Positions 42,514 to 51,682 of a stretch of 64,000 nucleotides of DNA are shown here, in pieces. The position numbers and the translations under genes were made by a program. How positions within the stretch are numbered: position 1 is the stretch's first letter; each line of letters begins with the position of its first letter. The notes under the pieces were generated by a model. That model did not search any database and was not told the origin of the DNA. It was given only the letters and a program-made list of their open reading frames with translations. This DNA is from Hafnia paralvei ATCC 29927 (GTDB taxonomy: Bacteria > Pseudomonadota > Gammaproteobacteria > Enterobacterales > Enterobacteriaceae). Where the stretch lies: positions 62,001 through 126,000 of the forward strand of contig NZ_LXET01000047.1 in assembly GCF_001655005.1 (NCBI RefSeq), in the 5' to 3' direction.

Positions 42514-43788
42514 TTACGCCAACATTGATGCCAGGATCGCAGCAACGTCGTCCTGTGCAATAGTTTGCTGATCGCCGCTTTGCAGATTTTTAACATTAAT
42601 CTGACCCGCGTTCATCTCATTTTCGCCTAATACCAGAGCGATGCGAGCGCCCCACTTATCAGCACGTGCAAACTGCTTCTTGAAATTGCCACCGCCATAG
42701 TTCGTCATCAGTTTGACCTGCGGATAGGCATCACGAATTTTTTCAGCCAAACGCATCGCCGCACTCTGAGTGCCTTCACCAGAAGAAATCAGATAAACGT
42801 CAACCGCGCGCTGTGGCTGGAAGTCAGGGTTAACGGCTTGAACCAGAAGAACCAAACGTTCCAAGCCCATAGCAAACCCAACGGCTGGCGTGGCGTGCCC
42901 ACCGAGTTGAGCAACCAAACCATCATAACGCCCACCGGCACAAACGGTGCCCTGAGCGCCTAAGCTATTCGTCACCCACTCAAATACCGTGCGGTTGTAA
43001 TAATCCAGTCCGCGCACCAGACGCTCATTTACGGTATACGCAATACCCGCATCGTCGAGTAACTTACACAGGCCAGCAAAGTGCTCACGAGACTCTTCGT
43101 CGAGATATTCAGACAGGCGCGGCGCGTCATTCAGCAAGGCTTGTACTTCTGGATTCTTCGAATCTAGAACGCGCAGCGGGTTGCTGTACATACGACGCTT
43201 GCAATCTTCGTCCAGTTTATCTTTAAACTGTTCCAGATAAGCGACCAGCGCGTCACGGTAGTTCGCGCGAGCTTCCAGAGAACCGATTGAATTCAGTTCC
43301 AGAGAGACATGCTCAGAGATGCCTAGCGCACGCCACCAACGGGCAGTCAGCAGGATAAGCTCGGCGTCTACGTCAGGACCGTTTAGCCCAAAGACTTCGG
43401 CTCCTAACTGATGAAACTGACGATAACGGCCTTTTTGCGGACGCTCATGACGGAACATCGGACCGATGTACCATAAGCGTTGTTCTTGATTGTACAGCAG
43501 ACCATGCTCGATACCGGCACGCACACAGCCCGCAGTCCCTTCAGGACGCAAAGTCAGGCTGTCACCATTACGGTCATCGAAGGTGTACATCTCTTTTTCA
43601 ACGACGTCGGTCACTTCACCAATCGCACGTTTGAATAACGGGGTCTGCTCTACAATCGGCAAACGGATTTCGCTGTAACCGTAGCTGGTCAGGACTTGTT
43701 TGAGCGCAGCTTCAATCGGCTGCCAAAGCGCCGTGTCTTCCGGCAGGTAGTCGTTCATGCCACGAATAGCTTGGATATTCTTCGCCAC
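42514..43788 (-). CDS. hisS: Histidyl-tRNA synthetase HisS
   Basis: A 424-residue class II synthetase (E. coli 424). Motif 2 region FRHERPQKGRYRQFHQLGAEVFG, the histidine-specific LVRGLDYYNRTVFEW and GGRYDGLVAQLGG are all present, with the C-terminal anticodon-binding domain after about 330. It lies 117 bases after ispG on the same strand. Confidence 0.98.
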   Translation of the reverse strand: MAKNIQAIRGMNDYLPEDTALWQPIEAALKQVLTSYGYSEIRLPIVEQTPLFKRAIGEVTDVVEKEMYTFDDRNGDSLTLRPEGTAGCVRAGIEHGLLYNQEQRLWYIGPMFRHERPQKGRYRQFHQLGAEVFGLNGPDVDAELILLTARWWRALGISEHVSLELNSIGSLEARANYRDALVAYLEQFKDKLDEDCKRRMYSNPLRVLDSKNPEVQALLNDAPRLSEYLDEESREHFAGLCKLLDDAGIAYTVNERLVRGLDYYNRTVFEWVTNSLGAQGTVCAGGRYDGLVAQLGGHATPAVGFAMGLERLVLLVQAVNPDFQPQRAVDVYLISSGEGTQSAAMRLAEKIRDAYPQVKLMTNYGGGNFKKQFARADKWGARIALVLGENEMNAGQINVKNLQSGDQQTIAQDDVAAILASMLA

Positions 43789-43905
43789 GTCAATTCTCTA
43801 TACTATTTAATTCAAAAAAATGAACCCGATTATGGAGGATTAGGGCAATCTCATCAATCGGGACATTGTTTAATCAAAGTAAACGACCATGCAGACCACG
43901 GTCGA

Positions 43906-45030
43906 TTACTTCTCGTCAATCTGGCTGACTTCAATGCGTTTATTCACATCCAACATTGAAGCTTTAGCACGGATCTTGGCTTCTAACTGATCGATCATCT
44001 TCTCGTTATCGAAGCGATCTTTCTGACGTACGCCGTCTTCATAGAAGCCGCTCTTATTGTGTCCGCCTGTCACGCCAATCGTTGAAACCAAAGCCTCGCC
44101 CGGACCGTTCACCACGCAACCGATGATAGATACATCCATTGGCGTAATAATGTCTTCCAGACGCTGTTCGAGCGCGTTAACGGTACCAATAACGTCAAAC
44201 TCCTGTCGTGAACAGGTTGGACAAGCGATAAAGTTAATCCCACGCGAACGAATGCGAAGAGACTTAAGGATATCGAAACCAACTTTCACTTCTTCGACAG
44301 GATCTGCGGCCAACGAAATACGTAACGTGTCACCAATACCTTCAGCCAGCAGCATGCCTAAACCCACCGCAGATTTAACCGATCCGCTACGCGCCCCGCC
44401 CGCTTCGGTGATCCCGAGGTGCAGCGGTTGATCGATACGGGAAGCCAATAAGCGATATGACTGTACGGCAAGGAAAACATCCGATGCTTTAACGCTGACT
44501 TTAAACTGATCGAAGTTAAGACGATCCAGAATGTCAACGTGGCGCATGGCTGATTCCAGCAAGGCTTCCGGCGTTGGCTCGCCGAATTTTTCCTGAATAT
44601 CTTTTTCTAACGATCCACCGTTGATCCCGATACGAATCGGAATATTTTTATCACGAGCACAATCAACGACCGAACGAATACGGGACTCATTACCGATGTT
44701 GCCTGGGTTAATACGCAGGCAATCAACGCCATACTCAGCAACTTTTAGCGCAATGCGATAGTCGAAATGAATATCAGCGACCAGCGGCACAGAAACCTGC
44801 TGCTTAATAAGCTTGAATGCTTCAGCAGCATCCATGGTTGGAACTGATACACGTACAATATCAACGCCGACACGTTCGAGGGCGTGAATTTGTTTTACCG
44901 TTGCATCAACGTCCGTTGTTTTGGTATTTGTCATCGACTGCACGGCAATCGGTGCACCATCACCAATAGGCACATTGCCAACATAAATGCGGGTCGATTT
45001 TCTCCGCTTAATGGGCGACTCATTATGCAT
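43906..45030 (-). CDS. ispG: (E)-4-hydroxy-3-methylbut-2-enyl-diphosphate synthase IspG
   Basis: A 374-residue [4Fe-4S] enzyme of the MEP isoprenoid pathway that converts MEcPP to HMBPP. The cluster ligands lie in IACPTCSRQEFD and GCVVNGPGEA, and the TIM-barrel N-terminal domain has VQSMTNTKTTDVDATV. A longer frame opens at 45060, but MHNESPIKRRKSTRIYVGNVPIGDG at 45030 is the family start. Its maturation depends on ErpA, encoded at 23758-24102. Confidence 0.97.
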   Translation of the reverse strand: MHNESPIKRRKSTRIYVGNVPIGDGAPIAVQSMTNTKTTDVDATVKQIHALERVGVDIVRVSVPTMDAAEAFKLIKQQVSVPLVADIHFDYRIALKVAEYGVDCLRINPGNIGNESRIRSVVDCARDKNIPIRIGINGGSLEKDIQEKFGEPTPEALLESAMRHVDILDRLNFDQFKVSVKASDVFLAVQSYRLLASRIDQPLHLGITEAGGARSGSVKSAVGLGMLLAEGIGDTLRISLAADPVEEVKVGFDILKSLRIRSRGINFIACPTCSRQEFDVIGTVNALEQRLEDIITPMDVSIIGCVVNGPGEALVSTIGVTGGHNKSGFYEDGVRQKDRFDNEKMIDQLEAKIRAKASMLDVNKRIEVSQIDEK

Positions 45031-45236
45031 ATTAACTCTCCATAAGTGCCGTACTATCAATGGGATAATGATTCTTCATAATCCAATATTTAACCAGCAC
45101 TCAGGTAAACAAGATACTTATACTGCCAACGCTGCCAAAAATGAATCACCGAGACTAACCGTTGTTTGCAACGCCAGTTTTGGTGATCTCATCTATGCTC
45201 GCAGCGTACTGCGCTCACTATGAGTGATTGACTGGA

Positions 45237-46241
45237 TCACTCAGCGTTCAGTGTCAAACGTGCGACCTGACTTGATTTAACAAAGCGACTCAGATCAACA
45301 GGTTTGCCTTGATACGTAATTTGCACGGCTGCTGGAGCACCGATTTTCAGCTTATATGGCGCTGTTCCAGCAAGATCCAAAGATGCACCGGATTTTTGCA
45401 TACCGCTGAAAAGCGTCTTACCCGTTGAGTCTTTTACTTCTAACCAGCAATCCGCATTAAACTTCATTACCAGATTATTGGACACGACTGCAGCAGCATC
45501 CACTGTTGCACTCGCAGTAGGTAACGTTGCTGCGTTCGCATTGGTTGTCGTATCAATCGGAGCCTGACTTGGCGATACAACTGCGTTGTTCTGGCTCTGC
45601 TGAGTTTCTGCATTGGCCACAGGTGCCGTTGCCGTCGAACTCGCAGGAACGTTTGCCGCTTGACCGTCAGCTGCCGAGGAATCTGGCGGGGTACCGGCAG
45701 ACTCCTGAGTATCCGTGGCAGCCGCAACATCATCAGACCCATTAGAGGGATCTGATGATTGTAATTGGCCATTTTTCGCCAACTGAGCAGAGGATTCATT
45801 CGCCATTGTCGCAATATCTTCTTGCTGGGCTTTATGATTTTGCCACCACCACGAACCGGTGAGACCAATAACCACAAATACCACAAGCCAGGTAAACATC
45901 ATCAGCCAACCATCGCGCTTTTTACGTTTTTTACCCAGTGAGAAGCTTTGCATTGGCGCAACTTTTGCCGCCTTCAACGGTGCTTGCTTTTCTAACAGCG
46001 GCGTTAATTCGTCTTCCGGGATATGAACCAATTTTGCATAGGAACGTATGTACCCACGCAAAAATGTTGAGGCCAAATCAACCGGAGCCTTATCTTCTTC
46101 AATATCACGAACGGTTGAAACTTTCAGACACAGACGTTCTGCAACAGCCTGTTGTGACAGTTCTAACTTTTCGCGGCCTTGGCGCAGGCGTTCGCCTGTA
46201 GTCAATGGAGCTGTTTGATCTTGGGGGGCTTCAGTATTCAT
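45237..46241 (-). CDS. rodZ: Cytoskeletal membrane protein RodZ
   Basis: A 334-residue protein that links MreB to the cell-wall elongation machinery. A Cro/C1-type HTH is at about 15-80 (LRQGREKLELSQQAVAERLC, VSTVRDIEED), a membrane helix at about 112-132, a low-complexity Ala/Ser/Thr/Gln-rich periplasmic linker, and a conserved C-terminal DUF4115 domain (about 255-334, CWLEVKDSTGKTLFSGMQKSG). Its start overlaps the end of pilW by 11 bases. A hairpin TGAGTGAT/ATCACTCA sits at its stop codon. Confidence 0.95.
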   Translation of the reverse strand: MNTEAPQDQTAPLTTGERLRQGREKLELSQQAVAERLCLKVSTVRDIEEDKAPVDLASTFLRGYIRSYAKLVHIPEDELTPLLEKQAPLKAAKVAPMQSFSLGKKRKKRDGWLMMFTWLVVFVVIGLTGSWWWQNHKAQQEDIATMANESSAQLAKNGQLQSSDPSNGSDDVAAATDTQESAGTPPDSSAADGQAANVPASSTATAPVANAETQQSQNNAVVSPSQAPIDTTTNANAATLPTASATVDAAAVVSNNLVMKFNADCWLEVKDSTGKTLFSGMQKSGASLDLAGTAPYKLKIGAPAAVQITYQGKPVDLSRFVKSSQVARLTLNAE

Positions 46242-46983
46242 TCGCTAGGAACTGCTGGTACTGTTGAGATTGTGGAAAATTTCGCGCCAGTTGTTTGCCA
46301 TAACGCTCTAAGTTCGTTTGGCGCCCATCTAACGCAGCGAAGCGGATTTGTAACCATAGACTATTAGCGCTAGCCGGTAGAATATGATTGTAAACATCCA
46401 ACATTATTCGCGCATCTCCGCGCTTCCCTTGGTCAAATTCCCGGATAGCTTCCGCAATTAACGAAACTCCCTTATCCGGATCGCTCTTCAAAGCGCGGCT
46501 AAATAGCTTACGCGCTTCCTCAGTCTGTCCTGCTTTTAGAAAACAATAACCTGCATTTTCGAAGCTATCTGCAACCTGACCGTAATCAGGAAGATTTGCA
46601 GCTGAACTAAACTGTTGTTGTGCTGGTACATACTGCCCTAAACTACACAGAAACGCACCGTAATTATTCATCACGGTGCCATTCTGTGGCGCTAAATTCA
46701 TCGCTTTCTGATAACTTTCCTGTGCGGCCTGATTATCTCCCACACGCTGCTGATAAAGCGCCATGCCAAGCTGAGTACGGTAATCATCCGGCGCAGCATC
46801 CCGTGCCTTTTCCAGATTTTGCTGAGCGGCTTTCAAGTCGCCCTGATTCAAGTATTCCAACCCGAGTTGCAACCGGCTCTGTGATACCGTCGCGGTCTGC
46901 TGGCTCTCAGGTTTAGAACTTGAGCAGCCTGCCAACAAACCGACCGTCAGCAGTCCTACTACCCATCTCATTTTTAGCTTCAT
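46231..46983 (-). CDS. pilW: Type IV pilus biogenesis/stability lipoprotein PilW (PilF)
   Basis: A 250-residue lipoprotein with LAGC lipobox (Cys20) and about six TPR units, e.g. RLQLGLEYLNQGDLKAAQQNLEKA and AQESYQKAMNLAPQNGTVMNNYG. It corresponds to PilF/PilW, which stabilises the type IV pilus secretin; E. coli keeps the gene at this locus. It lies between rlmN and rodZ. Confidence 0.9.
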   Translation of the reverse strand: MKLKMRWVVGLLTVGLLAGCSSSKPESQQTATVSQSRLQLGLEYLNQGDLKAAQQNLEKARDAAPDDYRTQLGMALYQQRVGDNQAAQESYQKAMNLAPQNGTVMNNYGAFLCSLGQYVPAQQQFSSAANLPDYGQVADSFENAGYCFLKAGQTEEARKLFSRALKSDPDKGVSLIAEAIREFDQGKRGDARIMLDVYNHILPASANSLWLQIRFAALDGRQTNLERYGKQLARNFPQSQQYQQFLANEY

Positions 46984-47070
46984 TGCTTTACCCTATTATC
47001 CTTTTCCTTTGAATCTCAAAGGGTTTGACCAACAACGTTAGGGAAGTCACTAATATGAACGCACTCTGCG

Positions 47071-48330
47071 TCAGACCTCTCGAACCGTAATAGGTTCACC
47101 CGCCATTTTTTTCTTCATGGTCCGTTTTGTTCGGTCAATAACATCACCGGCCAGCTGTCCACACGCCGCATCAATGTCATCGCCGCGTGTCTTACGTACG
47201 ATCACAGTAAAGCCATACTCCATCAAAACTTTAGAGAAGCGGTCTACTCGACTATTCGAGCTACGGCCATACGGCGCTCCCGGGAACGGGTTCCATGGGA
47301 TTAGGTTGATTTTGCATGGCGTATCTTTTAAACATTCAGCTAACTGATGCGCGTGCTCCATCCCATCGTTGATATGATCCAGCATGACGTACTCAACCGT
47401 CACTCGCCCCTGATTTGCATTAGATTTCTCTAAATAGCGACGTACCGCACCGAGGAAAGTTTCGATGTTGTATTTACGGTTGATAGGTACGATTTCGTCT
47501 CGGATCTCATCTGTCGGCGCATGAAGAGAGATGGCCAACGCGACGTCAATCATATCGCCCAGTTTCTCTAAAGCAGGAACAACGCCTGAGGTCGATAAGG
47601 TAACGCGACGTTTGGAGAGACCAAATCCGAAATCATCAAGCATGATGTTCATTGCTGGCACGACGTTGTTCAAATTCAGCAACGGCTCACCCATGCCCAT
47701 CATGACAACGTTAGTGATGGGGCGCTGTCCCGTGACTTTATGCGCACCGATAATCTTAGCAGCGCGCCATACCTGACCAATAATTTCTGATACTCGCAGG
47801 TTACGGTTAAACCCTTGCTGTGCGGTAGAGCAGAATTTACATTCCAGCGCACAACCGACCTGCGAAGATACGCATAAGGTTGCGCGATCGTCTTCCGGAA
47901 TATAAACCGTTTCAACCCGCTGGTCGCCCACCTGAATTGCCCACTTAATGGTGCCATCAGTTGAGCGCTGCTCTTCAGCAACTTCTGGGGCACGAATTTC
48001 AGCAATTTCTTTGAGCTTATTACGCAACACCTTATTGATGTCGGTCATCTCATCAAAATTATCGCAACAGTAGTGATACATCCATTTCATCACCTGATCG
48101 GCGCGGAAAGGTTTCTCACCCAACTTAGCGAAGAATTCGCGCATTTGTTGGCGATCGAGATCGAGAAGGTTAATTTTTTCCGACGTATTGGCCGGGGCAG
48201 ACTGCATAGCATCAGCCTGCGCAGCATTTATAGGTGCGCTAATTTCAGACAAGTTTGACTCGACGACAATAGATTCAGACGTAATATCTGAATGAGATGA
48301 ATGGGCTTTGATCACTGGATCTTTTGACAT
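47071..48330 (-). CDS. rlmN: Dual-specificity RNA methyltransferase RlmN
   Basis: A 419-residue radical-SAM enzyme that methylates C2 of A2503 in 23S rRNA and A37 in several tRNAs. The cluster motif CALECKFC and the second cysteine in DAACGQL (the transient methyl carrier) are present. The core from KINLLDLDRQQMREFF onward is near identical to E. coli RlmN. The N-terminal segment before it is about 50 residues, longer than the roughly 16 in E. coli, and Ser/Ala-rich. A start at 48366 is possible but has no better ribosome site than 48330. Confidence 0.95.
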   Translation of the reverse strand: MSKDPVIKAHSSHSDITSESIVVESNLSEISAPINAAQADAMQSAPANTSEKINLLDLDRQQMREFFAKLGEKPFRADQVMKWMYHYCCDNFDEMTDINKVLRNKLKEIAEIRAPEVAEEQRSTDGTIKWAIQVGDQRVETVYIPEDDRATLCVSSQVGCALECKFCSTAQQGFNRNLRVSEIIGQVWRAAKIIGAHKVTGQRPITNVVMMGMGEPLLNLNNVVPAMNIMLDDFGFGLSKRRVTLSTSGVVPALEKLGDMIDVALAISLHAPTDEIRDEIVPINRKYNIETFLGAVRRYLEKSNANQGRVTVEYVMLDHINDGMEHAHQLAECLKDTPCKINLIPWNPFPGAPYGRSSNSRVDRFSKVLMEYGFTVIVRKTRGDDIDAACGQLAGDVIDRTKRTMKKKMAGEPITVREV

Positions 48331-48501
48331 ACTAAACTCTGGCCTCGTTGTTACACTTTGCGGCACGATAATTAAGGTGACTGACTAGACAAGCGTAACG
48401 CCTGTTGCGGGTAGATACAAACTCGGTTCGCATCGTATTCAGTCTTGTTAGGTACAACACATTAAAAACATTGTATTAATAATTACGCTGATAATGTGTT
48501 T

Positions 48502-48535
48502 AAAAAAACGGCCCTGAGGAATAACCACTCAGGGC
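48502..48535 (-). terminator. Terminator of ndk
   Basis: GCCCTGAG / CTCAGGGC stem with a 9-base loop, followed on the minus strand by CGTTTTTTTAAAC. It lies 83 bases past the ndk stop and before rlmN. Confidence 0.9.
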
Positions 48536-48617
48536 GCGATATTGTACTCGGTCTATCGGCGGGATGCTATGCCGTTAAGCTTCACGAACAGAATCTCTTA
48601 CCGATTTGCGCAGTCGA

Positions 48618-49049
48618 TTAACGAGTGCGTGGGCAAACTTCATTGCTTGCAAAGAAATAGGCAATTTCACGCTCGGCTGATTCTAAAGAGTCAGAACCGT
48701 GTGCCGCATTTTCGGTCAGGCTATCTGCATAATCAGCGCGCAACGTACCTGCTAATGCATTTTCAGGGTTTGTTGCCCCCATGATTTCACGATTACGGCG
48801 AACGGCATCTTTACCTTCCAGCACCTGAACCATAATCGGGCCAGAAGTCATGAAATCAACCAGACCATCGAAGAATGGGCGGCCTTTGTGTTCAGCATAG
48901 AAACCTTCAGCCTGTTCACGGGTGAGATGAACCATTTTTGCTGCAACGATTTTCAGCCCTGCTGCTTCAAAACGAGAATAAATAGCGCCAATAACATTTT
49001 TAGCCACCGCATTGGGTTTTACGATGGAGAAGGTACGTTCTACTGTCAT
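48618..49049 (-). CDS. ndk: Nucleoside diphosphate kinase Ndk
   Basis: A 143-residue enzyme, the E. coli length, that equilibrates NTP/NDP pools. The phosphorylated His117 lies in NAAHGSDSLESAEREIAYFF. The C-terminus VCPRTR is slightly unlike E. coli. A 298-base gap with no recognisable gene separates it from pbpC. Confidence 0.97.
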   Translation of the reverse strand: MTVERTFSIVKPNAVAKNVIGAIYSRFEAAGLKIVAAKMVHLTREQAEGFYAEHKGRPFFDGLVDFMTSGPIMVQVLEGKDAVRRNREIMGATNPENALAGTLRADYADSLTENAAHGSDSLESAEREIAYFFASNEVCPRTR

Positions 49050-49347
49050 TTAAACCTCTGTCTAACTTCCAATGAAAGCCGTTAACTCCTTCGCGATTAG
49101 CGCGTTAACGCTAAGTACTACGGAGAGACTTATTTTGTGAGTTTACGACCACATCAAGGCAGATGGAATATTTTTAGAGTTCTAACCATTTGAATGAAAG
49201 GATTATTCTCTTATTTTCATACCTCGATAGCCAAACTCCGGCTATGAATCGCCGCCGATTATAGATGGGCGACTAATATTTGCCTATTGAAATGAGATGA
49301 AAATGTTAAGGAAATATTACTTTTTTGATTTAAAGCACAAAGCGGTA

Positions 49348-51672
49348 TCATTCCACCTGAAAATCTACGCTGGCAATTTGTCCACCGCCATCCATTACTG
49401 TGAGCTGATAACGGCCAACTTTAGTGAATCGATAAAATAACGATGCCTCCTGCGAAACTAGTTCTCCATTCAAAAACCACCAACGTTGTCCCTCTCCGCC
49501 CTGCGTAGTCAACCGCAAATCAATGTCCGTTTTTCCTGGTGGACGTCGCAGAATTGAGCCATCACTTAATCCAATCAAGACGAGAGGAGCTGATAAGGTT
49601 TCTACCGGAGGAGGGCAAACCTTACTCGCTGCCGGAATACGGTTAGCTCGCTTTTCTGCCTCAGGTAACCAAGGCTCAAGCGGCAAGGGCCAGAGTGCTA
49701 GCAACTTTTCAACCGCACCATGACATTCTGGAGCAACTCGCTTACCCTCATCATCTAGCCATTCATGCCGCCAAATCCCCTGACTGCTCTCCTGTTCTGG
49801 AGCAACTAACGTAGGTGGAGTGGTGCCATCCAGTACCCATGTCGAGCGCCTTTGACGACAATTTCCGTCTTGTTCATTTGATGGTTGTCCACTCGGCCAA
49901 CAGATCATTGCTCGTGTAACCGTCGATGGGCGCGGATCTGTGGGCCAGCCATTACCCCGTAATGTCGGGTTATTCAGCAATAAATTATTCAGTTGGAATA
50001 GCAATGGCACCGCGGTGGCATAACCAAATTGGCCTGCTACTGGCGTACCATCAGGCCGTCCAACCCATACACCAATGGTATAACGCGCATTGACACCTAT
50101 CGCCCACGCATCTCGATAGCCGAAGCTGGTGCCCGTTTTCCATGCAAGAGGCACTACTGCGCTAAGTGAATCATCGGGCTCTGGCCTGGCTTGTCCTGCT
50201 AACGTACGCCGAATAATCCATGCCGCTCCCGGCGACATTAATGGACGGTTATATATTTTCTGCCCAACGACATAGCGCAAGTCAGCACTTTCCCCCTGAC
50301 GAGCCAAAGCACTGTAGGTGGAAACCAGCTGTTCTAAGCGCGCCCCCGCCCCACCTAAAATTAACGCAAGATTCGGTTCGGCGTGATCGGGAAAACTCAG
50401 TTCTAACCCTGCGTTGCGTAGTTGAGCAGCAAAGCGCTTAGGGCCATAGGCCTCCAACAACTGAACGGCTGGCAGATTTAACGATCGAGTTAATGCTTCA
50501 CTGGCGCTTACCGCGCCGTGGAAACCCGTGTCAAAATTACCGGGTCGATAATCGCCAAATCGCCGCGGAACATCTTGTAATAGCGACTCGTTGTGGATCA
50601 ATCCATCATCCAAGGCCAATCCATATAAGAATGGCTTTAAGGTTGAGCCAGGAGAACGCCAAGCTCTCACCATATCCACATGTCCAAAGCGGCTATTGTC
50701 AGCAAAATCTAGCGATCCCAGATATGCCTTTACCTGCATATCAGTATGATCAACGATCAAAACGCCAACGGAAGTCTTAGCGGGAAGACGAGAGCCCCAA
50801 CCTTTAGCCAACGTTTCTAATTGTCGCTGTAGCGAGGCATCTATCGTCGTATTGATGACCCCCTGCAGAGGATATGTTTGAATCATCCGTCGAGCTAACA
50901 GCGGTGCACTCTGTGGCATCTGACGCGGCGCCAACCAAACAGGTTCCTGCTTAATATCATCAACTTGCTGCTGCTCCCATACTTGATACTCAGCCAAACG
51001 ATCGAGCACTTTATTCCGCGCGGCCTGTGCGCGAATAGGGTAACGATCGGGACGCAAACGGCTAGGAGCCTGAGGTAATACCGCAAGTAGTGCCGCCTCA
51101 GAGCGAGTGAGTTCATCAGGTGGTTTGCCCAAATAGGCCCAACTAGCAGCGCCAATTCCCTGCAGCGTGCCACCAAAAGGAGCGCGGTTTAAATAAAGCT
51201 CAAGGATTTGAGTTTTAGACAGGTGCCATTCAAGCTGAACCGTCCGCCAAACTTGGCGAACTTTGCCGCCAAACGTTCGGGAATGAGGATCGAGCAAACG
51301 CGCGACCTGCATGGATAACGTGCTGCCACCAGAAATAATCCTGCCATGACTAACGTCTTGCCATGCGGCACGGGCTAAAGCAAAAGGATTGATGCCGGGA
51401 TGTTGGTAAAACCAGCGATCTTCATAAGTTAACAATGCTTGGAGATAATAAGGCGAAACCTGTTCAACATTCACAGGGTATCGCCAAACGCCTTGCCCAT
51501 CAGCAAATCTCCATAGCGGAGATCCATCAGCTGCAACCACGATGCGAGCAACTTGTACATCTTTGATAGGTAGCGGCCACACTTTATCCGCTACCCAGAG
51601 TCCAGCAACAACCAACAGCGCAAGCAGTGCGATTATCCCGCACCACTTGCATAACCGTTTTAGTAATATCAT
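49348..51672 (-). CDS. pbpC: Penicillin-binding protein 1C PbpC
   Basis: A 774-residue bifunctional class A PBP. One membrane helix is followed by the GT51 glycosyltransferase domain (YEDRWFYQHPGINPFALARA, GGSTLSMQVARLL), the transpeptidase domain (SPGSTLKPFLYG with the SxxK serine, ALTRSLNLPAVQ, WKTGTSFGYRD), and the BiPBP_C domain after about 690. The ATG at 51672 is chosen; the frame also allows a TTG at 51693 that would overlap yfhM by 11 bases. It is coupled with yfhM, as in E. coli, and the pair is thought to repair and protect the envelope. Confidence 0.94.
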   Translation of the reverse strand: MILLKRLCKWCGIIALLALLVVAGLWVADKVWPLPIKDVQVARIVVAADGSPLWRFADGQGVWRYPVNVEQVSPYYLQALLTYEDRWFYQHPGINPFALARAAWQDVSHGRIISGGSTLSMQVARLLDPHSRTFGGKVRQVWRTVQLEWHLSKTQILELYLNRAPFGGTLQGIGAASWAYLGKPPDELTRSEAALLAVLPQAPSRLRPDRYPIRAQAARNKVLDRLAEYQVWEQQQVDDIKQEPVWLAPRQMPQSAPLLARRMIQTYPLQGVINTTIDASLQRQLETLAKGWGSRLPAKTSVGVLIVDHTDMQVKAYLGSLDFADNSRFGHVDMVRAWRSPGSTLKPFLYGLALDDGLIHNESLLQDVPRRFGDYRPGNFDTGFHGAVSASEALTRSLNLPAVQLLEAYGPKRFAAQLRNAGLELSFPDHAEPNLALILGGAGARLEQLVSTYSALARQGESADLRYVVGQKIYNRPLMSPGAAWIIRRTLAGQARPEPDDSLSAVVPLAWKTGTSFGYRDAWAIGVNARYTIGVWVGRPDGTPVAGQFGYATAVPLLFQLNNLLLNNPTLRGNGWPTDPRPSTVTRAMICWPSGQPSNEQDGNCRQRRSTWVLDGTTPPTLVAPEQESSQGIWRHEWLDDEGKRVAPECHGAVEKLLALWPLPLEPWLPEAEKRANRIPAASKVCPPPVETLSAPLVLIGLSDGSILRRPPGKTDIDLRLTTQGGEGQRWWFLNGELVSQEASLFYRFTKVGRYQLTVMDGGGQIASVDFQVE

Positions 51673-51682
51673 CAACCGATTA

